This document shows positions 53,237-62,069 of a stretch of DNA of 64,000 nucleotides, in pieces. The notes under the pieces are model-generated. The model was not told where the DNA came from and ran no database searches. It saw nothing but the letters and a program-made list of their open reading frames with translations. Within the stretch, counting starts at the first letter, position 1, and each line of letters opens with the position of its first letter. The translations under genes were made by a program, and so were the position numbers. Location of the stretch: NCBI GenBank assembly GCA_009692425.1, contig SHZF01000011.1:1-64000 (forward strand), in the 5' to 3' direction. This DNA comes from Myxococcales bacterium. GTDB lineage: Bacteria > Myxococcota_A > UBA9042.

Positions 53237-55123
53237 CTATCCCGCGTCGCTCCAGACGGGAGCGTCGGCCCAGGCCGCCGGCCACGCGGAGCCGCGATTG
53301 CCCGGGATTTCACCGCCATCCGGCGCCACCGCGAAGTTGCCGATGTCGCCGAACGCACGCTCCACGTTGGCACGCCCGTCGCGCCTCCGCATCGGCACGA
53401 GGCCCCGTCCGAGCCGAAGTTGGACGACGTCGTGCGGGGCCGGACGCAGATCGACGAGAGCGCCCTTGCGTGCCGGGTTGAGCAACTGCTCTTCGTTGCC
53501 AATGGGGTCGGCCACCGTCTTTGCCTTCAGTGTCCACACGAGCAGCGCCGTCGGGTCGCGATCGGGGTACGTCTCGGCGAGCAGGTCGCGGCCGCCGTAG
53601 AATTGCTTGCCGATGTCGTTCTGGTTCACCGGCCCGGCCATGAGGCAGCAACCGCACAACAGGTCGCAGTCGGCGGGCAGGTCGACCACGCCCATCAGCT
53701 CGGCGTAGAGCGTGGCGCGGGCAGCTGCGGCACCCGTTGCGCGCACGGCCCGCGTCCAGTCGAGGCCGGCACGCTCGACGTCGCGCGGCGCCAGCCCCAC
53801 AATGTAGATGCGCTGGCCGACGAGCGCGAACGCCTTGCGGCCACGCGCGGCGTTCGTAGAAAACGCCCGTCCGGTCGGCAAGTCGGCCCACAGCGGCAGG
53901 TCGCGCACGACGTTGTCGGTGATCGTTTGGAGCCGCTCGCGCACCGCCCGCAGCCGCTCCTTGCCATTGGGCGTCAGCACGTCGATGCGATCGAGCAACA
54001 GCAGGTCCTTGGCGCGCTCGCGCGGCACGCCCGTCCAGTGCGAAAACGCGTTGTAGGCGGCGCGACCCGCCTGCACGGTCAGCGCATCGGGTACGTCCAT
54101 GGGTTGCCGTTGTTGGTACGCGGCGGGCGCCTTCTCCTCGGCGTTCACACCCGGCTGGATGCGCTCGCTGCGGAACGCCAACAGGTTCGCGGCCACCTTG
54201 CGCGCGACGGCCGGCTCGATTGCGATCGCCTCGCCGGGCGCCGCGCTGCCGACCTGGCCGACGATCGCAACTTTCCACCCTTGGGCGCGATCCTGCAGCG
54301 TCAGGCCACACATCTCCTCCAGCGCGTGCAGCACCGGCTTGTTGTCGGTTCGACCGATCCCGCAGAACGGGGCCACGAACACCTGGGCCCGCCGCCGCCC
54401 GCCGGAGGCGAGCACTGCCGCGCGCTCCATCGTGTCGGCCAGGATGCCAACGTGGAGGTGCTGCAGGTAGCCGATCGACGGGATGTCATCGACGTGCTGG
54501 AAGCGCTTGCGCCAGGCCCGCAGCACCACTGTCGCCAGGCTCAGCACGGGCTTGTGGCCGGCAAAGGTGAGCAGCAGCGTGAACGGCGTGCGGTAGGGTC
54601 GCGCCAACACGACATGGGTGTGCGTCGCACCGTCGAGCGGTTCGGCCTCGCGGTGGACCAGGCTCCGCAAGAGGTGCGCGAGCCGGGCGGAGTCCTGCGG
54701 GCCGAACACCACGGCGCGGTGGCCACGAAAGTTGGTCGATTGGCGCGAGGTCAGCACACCGAGGGAACACTCCTCGAATAGTTCGCGCTCGGGCACCGGT
54801 GTGCCCGGGCCAAATGCGGTCGGCCGCGCCATCGACAACAGCGCAACGGCCTGGGCGATCTCGGTCCGCGTCAAGGGCACGCGCACGCGGTACCCGACGG
54901 GGGAATTTGACTCCAGGCCCGCAGGCAACGTGTAGCGGTTGGGCTTGCCGCCCGCGCCGGGAAATTCTGCACTGCGCCGCACGCGCCATGCCGGTGGCGG
55001 CGGCTCGACCGGGACCACGTCGAGCGTTTTCGGTGCCAAGGATTCAGCCGTGGCGTCGAGCGTGGCGTCGAGCGTGGCGTCGAGCGTGGCGTCGAGCGTG
55101 GCGTCGAGCGTGGCGTCGGTCAT
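53237..55123 (-). CDS. Large uncharacterised protein with N-terminal TLDA repeat
   Basis: 628 residues, not recognised. ATG 55123 is well supported (GGGAGA 5 nt upstream). The N-terminus is a run of five to six TLDA units from a 12-bp DNA repeat. The rest is globular: FGPQDSARLAHLLRSLVHRE, YRTPFTLLLTFAGHKPVLSL, VFVAPFCGIGRTDNKPVLHA, ERAKDLLLLDRIDVLTPNGK, and a Cys-containing stretch CDLLCGCCLMAGPVNQNDIG (about residue 490). There is no signal peptide or membrane helix, so it is cytoplasmic. It sits 26 bp after the anchored protein gene upstream, suggesting one operon. Confidence 0.75.
   Translation of the reverse strand: MTDATLDATLDATLDATLDATLDATAESLAPKTLDVVPVEPPPPAWRVRRSAEFPGAGGKPNRYTLPAGLESNSPVGYRVRVPLTRTEIAQAVALLSMARPTAFGPGTPVPERELFEECSLGVLTSRQSTNFRGHRAVVFGPQDSARLAHLLRSLVHREAEPLDGATHTHVVLARPYRTPFTLLLTFAGHKPVLSLATVVLRAWRKRFQHVDDIPSIGYLQHLHVGILADTMERAAVLASGGRRRAQVFVAPFCGIGRTDNKPVLHALEEMCGLTLQDRAQGWKVAIVGQVGSAAPGEAIAIEPAVARKVAANLLAFRSERIQPGVNAEEKAPAAYQQRQPMDVPDALTVQAGRAAYNAFSHWTGVPRERAKDLLLLDRIDVLTPNGKERLRAVRERLQTITDNVVRDLPLWADLPTGRAFSTNAARGRKAFALVGQRIYIVGLAPRDVERAGLDWTRAVRATGAAAARATLYAELMGVVDLPADCDLLCGCCLMAGPVNQNDIGKQFYGGRDLLAETYPDRDPTALLVWTLKAKTVADPIGNEEQLLNPARKGALVDLRPAPHDVVQLRLGRGLVPMRRRDGRANVERAFGDIGNFAVAPDGGEIPGNRGSAWPAAWADAPVWSDAG
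55050..55118 (-). repeat. 12-bp tandem repeat encoding TLDA
   Basis: Five full units of GTGGCGTCGAGC plus a partial sixth lie directly after the start codon of the uncharacterised gene. The unit length keeps the frame, so copy-number change would only lengthen or shorten the tail. Confidence 0.92.
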
Positions 55124-55149
55124 TGCGTCTCCCAGGCCGTGTGGCTTGG

Positions 55150-56835
55150 CTACCAGACGGCGGCCAGCCAGGCGGCAAGTGGCACCACGGCAAGCGCGGC
55201 ACCCGCCGCCTCGCCCCGCGTATGCAGCGTCAACCCGCGATCGTCAACCGCGATGTCTGCGCCGACCCACGGCGCCTCGGGCGGCGCAACTTTCGCCAGG
55301 TGCCGCAGCAAGCGGAGTCGCTCGGCGCGGCCGGGGTCGTCGAGCAAGGCCACGGCCTGCACCATGCGGGCGGCCGCGCCGAGGTCGAGGGCCCAGCCGA
55401 CCACGACGTTGCCGTCCAGGGCAGCCGCGACGGGCGTGCCGGCCAAGCTGTCGCCCTCAGGCAACTGCAGCAGGCGCTCCGCCGTCGCGGCGTCGGATGC
55501 GAACACGAGGAGGTCGCCTACGCGCACCAGCACGCCGCGCAGTGGACCCAGGCGGACACCCCAGCCGGCCGCACCTGCCACGGGGACGCTCACTACGGCA
55601 TCGCCCAGCACCTTGCGGGCCGCGGCCGTGAGCTTCATGACGAGGAGGTCCGTTGCGGTGGCATCCTTGACGCTGGCGAGCACGGCCCACTGGAGATCGG
55701 CGATCGCTTGCGTGCCAGGCAGGATCAGTCCCTCGTAGCGGATTGCGACAACCGCGTGGCCGGGTACGGCGCGGACGAGGTCTTCCCACGACGGCCCGCC
55801 CGTCCACGACAGCGCCGAGCGCGCGCCGGCCACCGCGAGCCGCGCCGTGGCAGCCTCTGGCGGAATCAGGCCGATGGCACCCTCGAAGGCGTGAGCCACA
55901 CTCAGCGTCGCCCGCAGCGCGGCCCAACCCCGCCGCGGCACGTGGCGCGCAAATGACGGCAACGGGCCATCTGGCACGAAAAGTTGGCGCAGGGCCGTTT
56001 GGCCATCGCCGCCGGCGACGATGCGGGCGCCCACCCCTGCGGAGCCCGTCCAGGCAGCAGCTGCGGGGAACAGGCGGGCGAGGTGTGTCGCCGCCGCCGC
56101 CGCGGTCGAGCCGCCCAGCGCCGGCAGGGTTGGCCCGACCACATCGACAAGGGCTGCCGACGCCGCATAGCCCACGAGGCGGGCACCCCCGGTCAGGTCT
56201 GAAGTCGCGGCGCGAAACGCGGGGTCCGAATCCAATCGTGGCGCTGCGCCGGTCAGCAGGTGGGCGAGGCCGTCCGCTTGCGCCATCGGCACGACCGCCC
56301 ACGCCGACCAGCCCGGTGCGCTGGCCCACGTCGCCGGACCCAGCGGTCCCGACAGCGGGACCAGTCCACGTGCATCCGGCGTTCCGACAGAAGCTCCGGT
56401 GATGCGGGCGAACCAGGTTCGCAACGTCGATTCATGCGCCGCCGCCGCAACGACGACCGGGACCGGCACGGCCGCCGCCGCTCGCACCCGGCTGTCGATC
56501 ACCAGCGCACCTCCGCGGCGCGCATCGACGCCGATTGTTGCCCAGCCATCGGTCACCGCCGGGTCGAAGCCGAGGCGCGCCCGCCGGCCTTCGGCATCGA
56601 GCCAGGGCCCGACCCAGGCACGCGCGCGGTCAGGCAAGAGGTCGCTCCACGCGATCGCGGTCTGGACCAATGCTGCGAGATCCTCAGCCGTCACGACGGC
56701 GGCGGTGTGGCGGGCGCTCAGCACTTGGGCCAGTGCAGGCGGCGCCACGGTCGGCGGCTGCCGCACCCATACGCCCAGGACCGCAGCCGCACTCACGGAC
56801 ACGATGCCGATCCACACCTTTCTCGTCACCGCCAC
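55150..56835 (-). CDS. Membrane-anchored periplasmic protein of unknown function
   Basis: 561 residues. GTG 56835 (GGGGAG 6 nt upstream) opens a short basic head and a single hydrophobic helix (VWIGIVSVSAAAVLGVWV) that acts as signal anchor. The Ala/Val-rich remainder reads as alternating strands and helices (VVTAEDLAALVQTAIAWSDL, GWSAWAVVPMAQADGLAHLL, AVLASVKDATATDLLVMKLT, LVFASDAATAERLLQLPEGD). It ends in a second hydrophobic stretch (ALAVVPLAAWLAAVW). The pattern resembles DUF3352-like proteins, but I am not certain. It is the first gene of the minus-strand cluster. Confidence 0.7.
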   Translation of the reverse strand: MAVTRKVWIGIVSVSAAAVLGVWVRQPPTVAPPALAQVLSARHTAAVVTAEDLAALVQTAIAWSDLLPDRARAWVGPWLDAEGRRARLGFDPAVTDGWATIGVDARRGGALVIDSRVRAAAAVPVPVVVAAAAHESTLRTWFARITGASVGTPDARGLVPLSGPLGPATWASAPGWSAWAVVPMAQADGLAHLLTGAAPRLDSDPAFRAATSDLTGGARLVGYAASAALVDVVGPTLPALGGSTAAAAATHLARLFPAAAAWTGSAGVGARIVAGGDGQTALRQLFVPDGPLPSFARHVPRRGWAALRATLSVAHAFEGAIGLIPPEAATARLAVAGARSALSWTGGPSWEDLVRAVPGHAVVAIRYEGLILPGTQAIADLQWAVLASVKDATATDLLVMKLTAAARKVLGDAVVSVPVAGAAGWGVRLGPLRGVLVRVGDLLVFASDAATAERLLQLPEGDSLAGTPVAAALDGNVVVGWALDLGAAARMVQAVALLDDPGRAERLRLLRHLAKVAPPEAPWVGADIAVDDRGLTLHTRGEAAGAALAVVPLAAWLAAVW

Positions 56836-56969
56836 GTGCCACTCCCCGAGCCACCGCTGCCGGCGCAGTCTGGCCGAGATCGCGCCGACAGGCCACGGGG
56901 CTTGTTGCATCGACACAGCAGTGCGGGGCCGCTGCCAGTACTCGGAGTGTTCTCCCAAGTATATAGGGC

Positions 56970-57475
56970 GCGAGCAAGCAGTGTGAGGACGCCAACCCCT
57001 GCACTGACGACGTGTGCGGCCCTATCGGCTCGTGTCAGCACCCATTCAATGCGGCCAACTGCAACGACGGCAACTCATGCACGCAGGCGGGCCAATGCCT
57101 CGGCGGCGCCTGGACGGACTACGCAGCCTTTGGGCGATCATGGCGCGGGGCCAAGGGTTTGACGAGAAGTTCAAACTGTGGCGCGTGGACGAGGGTGGAC
57201 AAGTCCTGAGCAAGGGCGGGCTGCCGAGCACGCAGCCGACGGCGTGGCACGCCAAGGCCGATGGCACGTTGCTCCTGGCAGGCAACACGTCCACGACCGT
57301 GCTGTTCACTCAGGTCGGGCCGTCTGGCGCGGTGCAGTTCAACAGGTCGTGGAAGCCGCCGCACGACGCCACCCAAGTCTTTTCGGCGCTCGGGGAGGCG
57401 CCGGGCAACCTCGTTCTGGCAGCCGGCTCATGGGCCGCGAAGGGCGGCAAGGCGACTGACTTCGCCCGGCCGTGC
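56970..57475 (+). pseudogene. Frameshifted remnant of a Cys-rich propeller protein
   Basis: One frame from about 56975 reads CEDANPCTDDVCGPIGSCQH, then CNDGNSCTQAGQCLGGAWTD, the DDGN-type repeat. At about 57140 the sense shifts to a neighbouring frame with GFDEKFKLWRVDEGGQVLSK, WHAKADGTLLLAGNTSTTVL and ALGEAPGNLVLAAGSWAAKG, propeller-like strands similar to the 259-1977 protein. After about 57475 it dissolves. No start or stop fits. The remaining gap to 57748 has only a 10-bp palindrome (AGCCATGGCT at 57595). Confidence 0.65.
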
Positions 57476-57748
57476 CTCGCTCGCTGCGTTCGTCGCGAGC
57501 CCTCGATCCGATTCAGCGGGCTTTGGTGTGAGACGTTCGACTTGCGATTCGGTGGAGACGACGGCGCTTGGTGCACCTTGCGAGCGGTCGCTTCAGCCAT
57601 GGCTCCGAGCCGTGGCCGGGCGCAGTGCGGGCTTGGCGACATTCGATACGAATCTGCTCCGCGCCCTCCAGACGATACAGATTGCGCACGGATGGTGTAG
57701 TGTCGCACCCTCGACGCGCGCATCTCGCGCACGGCCCGGAGCCTCGGC

Positions 57749-58795
57749 GTGAACCTTGCCCGCGACGCCGCCTTGGCCGGTGAAGTGCGTCCCCTCGACG
57801 GGGCGCGCATCCTGGTGGTCGACGACAACCAGCCCGTCCGTTTTGTGGTACGTCGCTACCTCGAGCGCGCGGCTGCCACTTGCGTAGAGGCTGAAGACGG
57901 CAACCAGGCGTTGGCCGTGCTGGCAACCGAGGCCTTCGACCTCGTCGTGCTCGACATCGACATGCCCGGCCTCAACGGCATCGACACCTGCCTGCAACTG
58001 CGCGCCAATCCGACGACGGCGCGGCTGCCCGTGGTGTTCCTGACCGGACGCGATGACGAAATGCGCCACGTGCAGGCGCTGCAGGCGGGCGGCGACGACT
58101 TCATCACCAAGCCGTTCACCGCGCCGGTGCTGATCGCACGCATCGCCAACCTCGTCGCCCGCCACCGCGCCGAACGCGAGAACACGCGCCTGGTCGAGTT
58201 GCTGCGGCGCTATGTCAGCGTGCCGCTGCGGGCCGGCGAGGCGGGGCGGCAGGCGGTGGAGCGGGTCGATGCGACGGTGCTGTTTTCGGACCTGCGCGGC
58301 TTTACGGCAACCAGCATGCACGAGTCCGCCGAGCATGTGTTCTCGGCCATCAGCGACGTGCTGGCCGAGCAAACGCGGATCGTGACGAAATGGCACGGCT
58401 ACGTCGACAAGTTCAGTGGCGACGGCATGCTCGCGATTTTCGAGGGTGCCGACTCTGCCCACGATGCCTGCCGGGCCGCGATGGACATCGTGTCGTGGGC
58501 ACGCGCGTTCGCGGGCATCTCGTTCTGGCAACCGCCGCCGATCGGGTTTGGCATCCACAAGGGCGAGTTCCTACGCGGCGATCTGGGTGGTGAGAACCAG
58601 TTGGAGTTCACCGTGATTGGCGCACCCGTGAACATCGCTGCGCGGCTGTGCGGCGTAGCACGAGCGCTCGAAATCGTCGTCTCGGAGGACATTGCCCGGC
58701 GCGTGGAGGGGCGCGTCAGGCTGAGTTCTCCGCGCCTCGTGCCGCTCAAGGGCCTGTCGGAGGCCGCGTCGCTGCATACCGTACTCGTCCCCTGA
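57749..58795 (+). CDS. Response regulator fused to class III nucleotide cyclase
   Basis: 348 residues. The receiver domain (18-135) has acidic residues in ILVVDDNQPVRF, phospho-acceptor D69 in LVVLDIDMPGLNG, T in VVFLTGRDDE and K in FITKPFTAP. A helical linker precedes a class III adenylate/guanylate cyclase domain (about 170-345) with metal Asp residues D181 (VLFSDLRGFTATS) and D225 (VDKFSGDGMLAIFEG), plus VIGAPVNIAARLCGVAR near the end. Phosphorylation by an unlinked histidine kinase probably controls cAMP or cGMP synthesis; base specificity is not assigned. GTG 57749 has GGAG 8 nt upstream. Cytoplasmic. Confidence 0.93.
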   Translation: MNLARDAALAGEVRPLDGARILVVDDNQPVRFVVRRYLERAAATCVEAEDGNQALAVLATEAFDLVVLDIDMPGLNGIDTCLQLRANPTTARLPVVFLTGRDDEMRHVQALQAGGDDFITKPFTAPVLIARIANLVARHRAERENTRLVELLRRYVSVPLRAGEAGRQAVERVDATVLFSDLRGFTATSMHESAEHVFSAISDVLAEQTRIVTKWHGYVDKFSGDGMLAIFEGADSAHDACRAAMDIVSWARAFAGISFWQPPPIGFGIHKGEFLRGDLGGENQLEFTVIGAPVNIAARLCGVARALEIVVSEDIARRVEGRVRLSSPRLVPLKGLSEAASLHTVLVP

Positions 58796-58867
58796 TCGTG
58801 GGTCGCCTTGCCTGTCGGATTCCACTGCCGCCCGACGCCCTCGCAGCGTTGGCGATGTTGCCCTGTC

Positions 58868-60757
58868 GTGAGAGCGTGTGCGCCGTTTGCCGCCTTCTTC
58901 GCCAGTGTGCTCGCCGTCGCCGCCTGCGCGCTCGCCATCGTCGCCTGCAATGGGGCCGAGCCACCGGCACGCTTCGAGGTCTTGCGCCTGAGCGGCACAC
59001 CGCGGGAGCGCGGGCTCCAGCATGGGCGGGCACTGTCGAGCAAGATCAAGTCGTTCTACACCACGATGTTGTCCACGTCTTTGCTGCCGTACCTGAATCG
59101 TGAACAAAAGACGATCGCGTCCGTGCTGTCCGTCTACTCCAGCCCCGAGTACGCCAACGGTCAGTTCTCCGTGCGACTGCTGCGCGAGAGTGCACGGTCG
59201 CTGGAGGGGTACCTGCTGCCCGCCGAAAAGGAGGAGTTGCAGGGCATCGCGGAAGGCGCCGGTGTGCCGTACGACGACGTGCTCGTGCTGAACACGTTTC
59301 TCGACACGACGCTGGCGGCCCGATCGATTACGTACTTCTTGCACTCGGTGCAGGCGCCGCGGCTCGAGCGGATCGAATTCGTGGCGCCCGCGCTGCTGAC
59401 CGACGCTGTGGACAACGACGGCGATGGCAAGACCGACGAGGCAAACGAGGGCGCGATCGATCACGCTCCGTCGGCCACGGCGGCGTACCTCGAAGTGCCG
59501 GTCGATGCCACGCTGCGCCTGCGCCTCAGTGACGATGACGGCATTGCGCCTGCCAGCGTGCGGCTGCGCATCAACGGGGTGGTGGTCGGTGCCGGTGACC
59601 CCGGACTGCACGTCGCACCGCTGCAGTATGCGACGAGCGCTTCGACGACCGTGTTCATTGCCGAGTACAAGCCCGGCCAGCCGTGGCCCAAGGCGGCGGT
59701 CGTGAGCGTGGCCGTGCAAGCGTCCGACGCGAGGGTCGTCGCGGAGCCGCCGCCGGCACACGCCCGGGCCATGCGCGTCGAGCAGTTCACATTCACGACC
59801 GCCGGTGCGGGCAAGAAGCTCCACGAAGTCGAGAACCGCGGGCTCGCCGATGGCACCTCGCAGCCGCCGTCGCTTGCGTTTGCCCTGCGTGGAACTGCAA
59901 CGGCCGACGGCCACGCGCTGCTTGCCCACCACTTCAGCCTGCTCGACGCCGGCACGTCGCACAAGCACGCGGTGGTGCAGTTTCACACGCCCAAGGACGG
60001 GCAGCCGTTCGCGTTTGTGGGCTGGGCTGGCATCGCGTACGGCCTGTCGGGCATCAACGCCCGTGGTGTGGCGGTGTCGGTCAACTTCTCCGATACGCTC
60101 AACAACCCGCTCGTTGGCGAATTCCTCCGCGAGTTCAACAACGCCAAGCTGATGAGCAAGGGCGTGCCCGGCGGATTCTGCGTGCGGCGTGCGCTCGAAG
60201 CGGCTGCACACGCGGATGCGGCCACGGAGATTCTGGCGGCGCTGCCCCACTCCTTCGGCTGGAACTTCCTCGTGGCCGACGCAGCCGGCACCCTGCGTGC
60301 CGTCGAGGCCCACACGAACGTGCTTGGCGACGGCGCGACGAAGCCTGCCGTGTTCGGTCCCGACTTCGGACTGGGCCCAGGCTTCCAGGGCTGGCCGCGC
60401 GCCAGCACGGGGCCCGACGACCTGCGAGTCGGCACATATTTCCGCCAGCGGGCCGACGATCTCGATGTGGCATTCGGCTGGGAACTGCGGCCGCAGCGCT
60501 TCTGGTCAAGCTATTTCCACCCGTCGGTGCGCGCCATGGCCTCGCTGGGCGACGCGATCGCCGGCCGCAAGGGTCCGTTTCACGTCGCAGGCGTGGCGGC
60601 CCTCCTGCGCACGCCGGCTCTGGTCGATCGCAACGACTCGATGTTCGCGACGATCGCCGAGCCGAAGTTCCGCCGCCTGCACGTCGCGGCAGGTTCCGTT
60701 CCGGCCACCGATGGCAGCTTCGAAGCGTTCACGTTGCCGATCGAAGGGCCACCATGA
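58868..60757 (+). CDS. C45-like Ntn-hydrolase lipoprotein with inserted domain
   Basis: 629 residues with a lipoprotein signal (AVAACALAIVACNG). RLSGTPRERGLQHGRALSSK (about 40-60) and AEKEELQGIAEGAGVPYDDV are hallmarks of the acyl-CoA:6-APA acyltransferase/C45 family. The catalytic strand region reads PPSLAFALRGTATADGHALL; S335 is where the family has its self-cleavage Cys. An insertion of about 150 residues with a calcium-loop-like VDNDGDGKTDEANEG and an Ig-like strand set precedes it. The likely role is amide hydrolysis or acyl transfer in the periplasm. GTG 58868 lacks a clear Shine-Dalgarno. Confidence 0.7.
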   Translation: MRACAPFAAFFASVLAVAACALAIVACNGAEPPARFEVLRLSGTPRERGLQHGRALSSKIKSFYTTMLSTSLLPYLNREQKTIASVLSVYSSPEYANGQFSVRLLRESARSLEGYLLPAEKEELQGIAEGAGVPYDDVLVLNTFLDTTLAARSITYFLHSVQAPRLERIEFVAPALLTDAVDNDGDGKTDEANEGAIDHAPSATAAYLEVPVDATLRLRLSDDDGIAPASVRLRINGVVVGAGDPGLHVAPLQYATSASTTVFIAEYKPGQPWPKAAVVSVAVQASDARVVAEPPPAHARAMRVEQFTFTTAGAGKKLHEVENRGLADGTSQPPSLAFALRGTATADGHALLAHHFSLLDAGTSHKHAVVQFHTPKDGQPFAFVGWAGIAYGLSGINARGVAVSVNFSDTLNNPLVGEFLREFNNAKLMSKGVPGGFCVRRALEAAAHADAATEILAALPHSFGWNFLVADAAGTLRAVEAHTNVLGDGATKPAVFGPDFGLGPGFQGWPRASTGPDDLRVGTYFRQRADDLDVAFGWELRPQRFWSSYFHPSVRAMASLGDAIAGRKGPFHVAGVAALLRTPALVDRNDSMFATIAEPKFRRLHVAAGSVPATDGSFEAFTLPIEGPP

Positions 60758-61977
60758 CGCGCGTTGCCGGGGCCTGCGGGCTCGCTTGTGCCGTGGCCAT
60801 CGCAGGCGGGCTGGCCGCGGCGCCGGCCCACGCGGGCAATACCGCAGTCCTGCCGGCGGGCGCATTCGCCATTGATGTCAGCCGGATCGACGCCATCACG
60901 AGCGTGCGGTGGGACGGAACACGTAGCGCCCGACCGCTCATCGACGGGATCGACCGCTACGAGCCGGGCGGCGGCTTGCAGGGCACGATCACGGCGCGGC
61001 CCTACGTCGACTACAAGTTCATCACGTCGCAGCTTTTCTACGGTGCCACCGACAACCTGACGCTGGCCGTTGCGCTGCCGTGGGTGACGGTGACGACGAT
61101 CGAACCGAATCTCGGCTGGATCCCCGGCGGCTACCAGAACCAACTCGGCCGACCGTACAGCGAGGATGATTTTTGGGCGTGGGCCAAGAGCATGGGCCAG
61201 CGCAAGCTGGAGCCGTTTCGTGGCAACGAGGGCGTGCCGGCCGATGTCGTGGTCGGCCTGCGCTGGCGGATGCCCGGCCACTGGACAGAGCGCTGGGGCC
61301 TCGTCGGAGCTGTGGCGGCCCAGGTCGCGCTGCCGACCGGCGCGAGTCCGGACCCTGAGGAACTCGTCGCGGCCGGCACGCGGGCGTGGGACCTGAACAA
61401 CTACGGAGACATCGAAGTCCACGTCGCAATGGAACGCCCGTGGCGCGAGGGCCTCGTCAACCGCTTCAACGTCGGCGTCGATGTCCATTCTGCGATCCTG
61501 CTCGAGCGCGAACTGGTCACGCCGAACGGCACGAAGCACCCGCTGCTGTTGACCCACGCCCCGTACGTCGGCCCGACGTATCGCGTCGATCCTGGTGATA
61601 TGGTAGGCTTTTCGCTGCTGGCCGAATGCGCGCCCTGGATCGGGCCGACGTGGGCGCACTGGATGACGAAGGGCAACCGCACGGTCGCCGAAGCCTACCC
61701 AGCCGTGCTGAACCTTGCGGCCGCCTACACGTACGCCCACGTCGAGCAGAGCGTGTGGAAATCGCCGTCGGTGATGTGGAACTGGGAGCGCATGAAGCTC
61801 TGGCAGCCCGGCGACAAGAACACCGTCAAGCTGACGGCCGAGGTCAGCTTGTTGCGCCTCGGCCTGCCCCTGCAACTGTACGCCGGCTACCGCAACCAGG
61901 AATGGGTGCCCGGCAAGAACTCGCGGGCGTCGAACGTGACGGTGTACGGGGCGCGGCTGCTCGTGAAATTCTGGTGA
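60754..61977 (+). CDS. Exported outer-membrane transporter-like protein
   Basis: 407 residues. Signal peptide LACAVAIAGGLAAAPAHA. The mature part is a string of amphipathic strands with aromatic girdle residues (ARPYVDYKFITSQLFYGATD, LTLAVALPWVTVTTIEPNLG, LVGAVAAQVALPTGASPDPE) ending in YGARLLVKFW, a C-terminal aromatic as required by the BAM pathway. It resembles FadL/transporter-type barrels, but no family is assigned. Its ATG overlaps the stop of the C45-like gene (ATGA), so the enzyme and the barrel are made together, perhaps as an uptake pair. Confidence 0.78.
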   Translation: MTRVAGACGLACAVAIAGGLAAAPAHAGNTAVLPAGAFAIDVSRIDAITSVRWDGTRSARPLIDGIDRYEPGGGLQGTITARPYVDYKFITSQLFYGATDNLTLAVALPWVTVTTIEPNLGWIPGGYQNQLGRPYSEDDFWAWAKSMGQRKLEPFRGNEGVPADVVVGLRWRMPGHWTERWGLVGAVAAQVALPTGASPDPEELVAAGTRAWDLNNYGDIEVHVAMERPWREGLVNRFNVGVDVHSAILLERELVTPNGTKHPLLLTHAPYVGPTYRVDPGDMVGFSLLAECAPWIGPTWAHWMTKGNRTVAEAYPAVLNLAAAYTYAHVEQSVWKSPSVMWNWERMKLWQPGDKNTVKLTAEVSLLRLGLPLQLYAGYRNQEWVPGKNSRASNVTVYGARLLVKFW

Positions 61978-62069
61978 CGCGCGCCGTTGGGCGGGGCTTC
62001 CCAGCCCCACACGGCATCGGTACACTGCACCCGCGCCACACCTGCTTCGGTGCGCTGGTGGACCTGACC

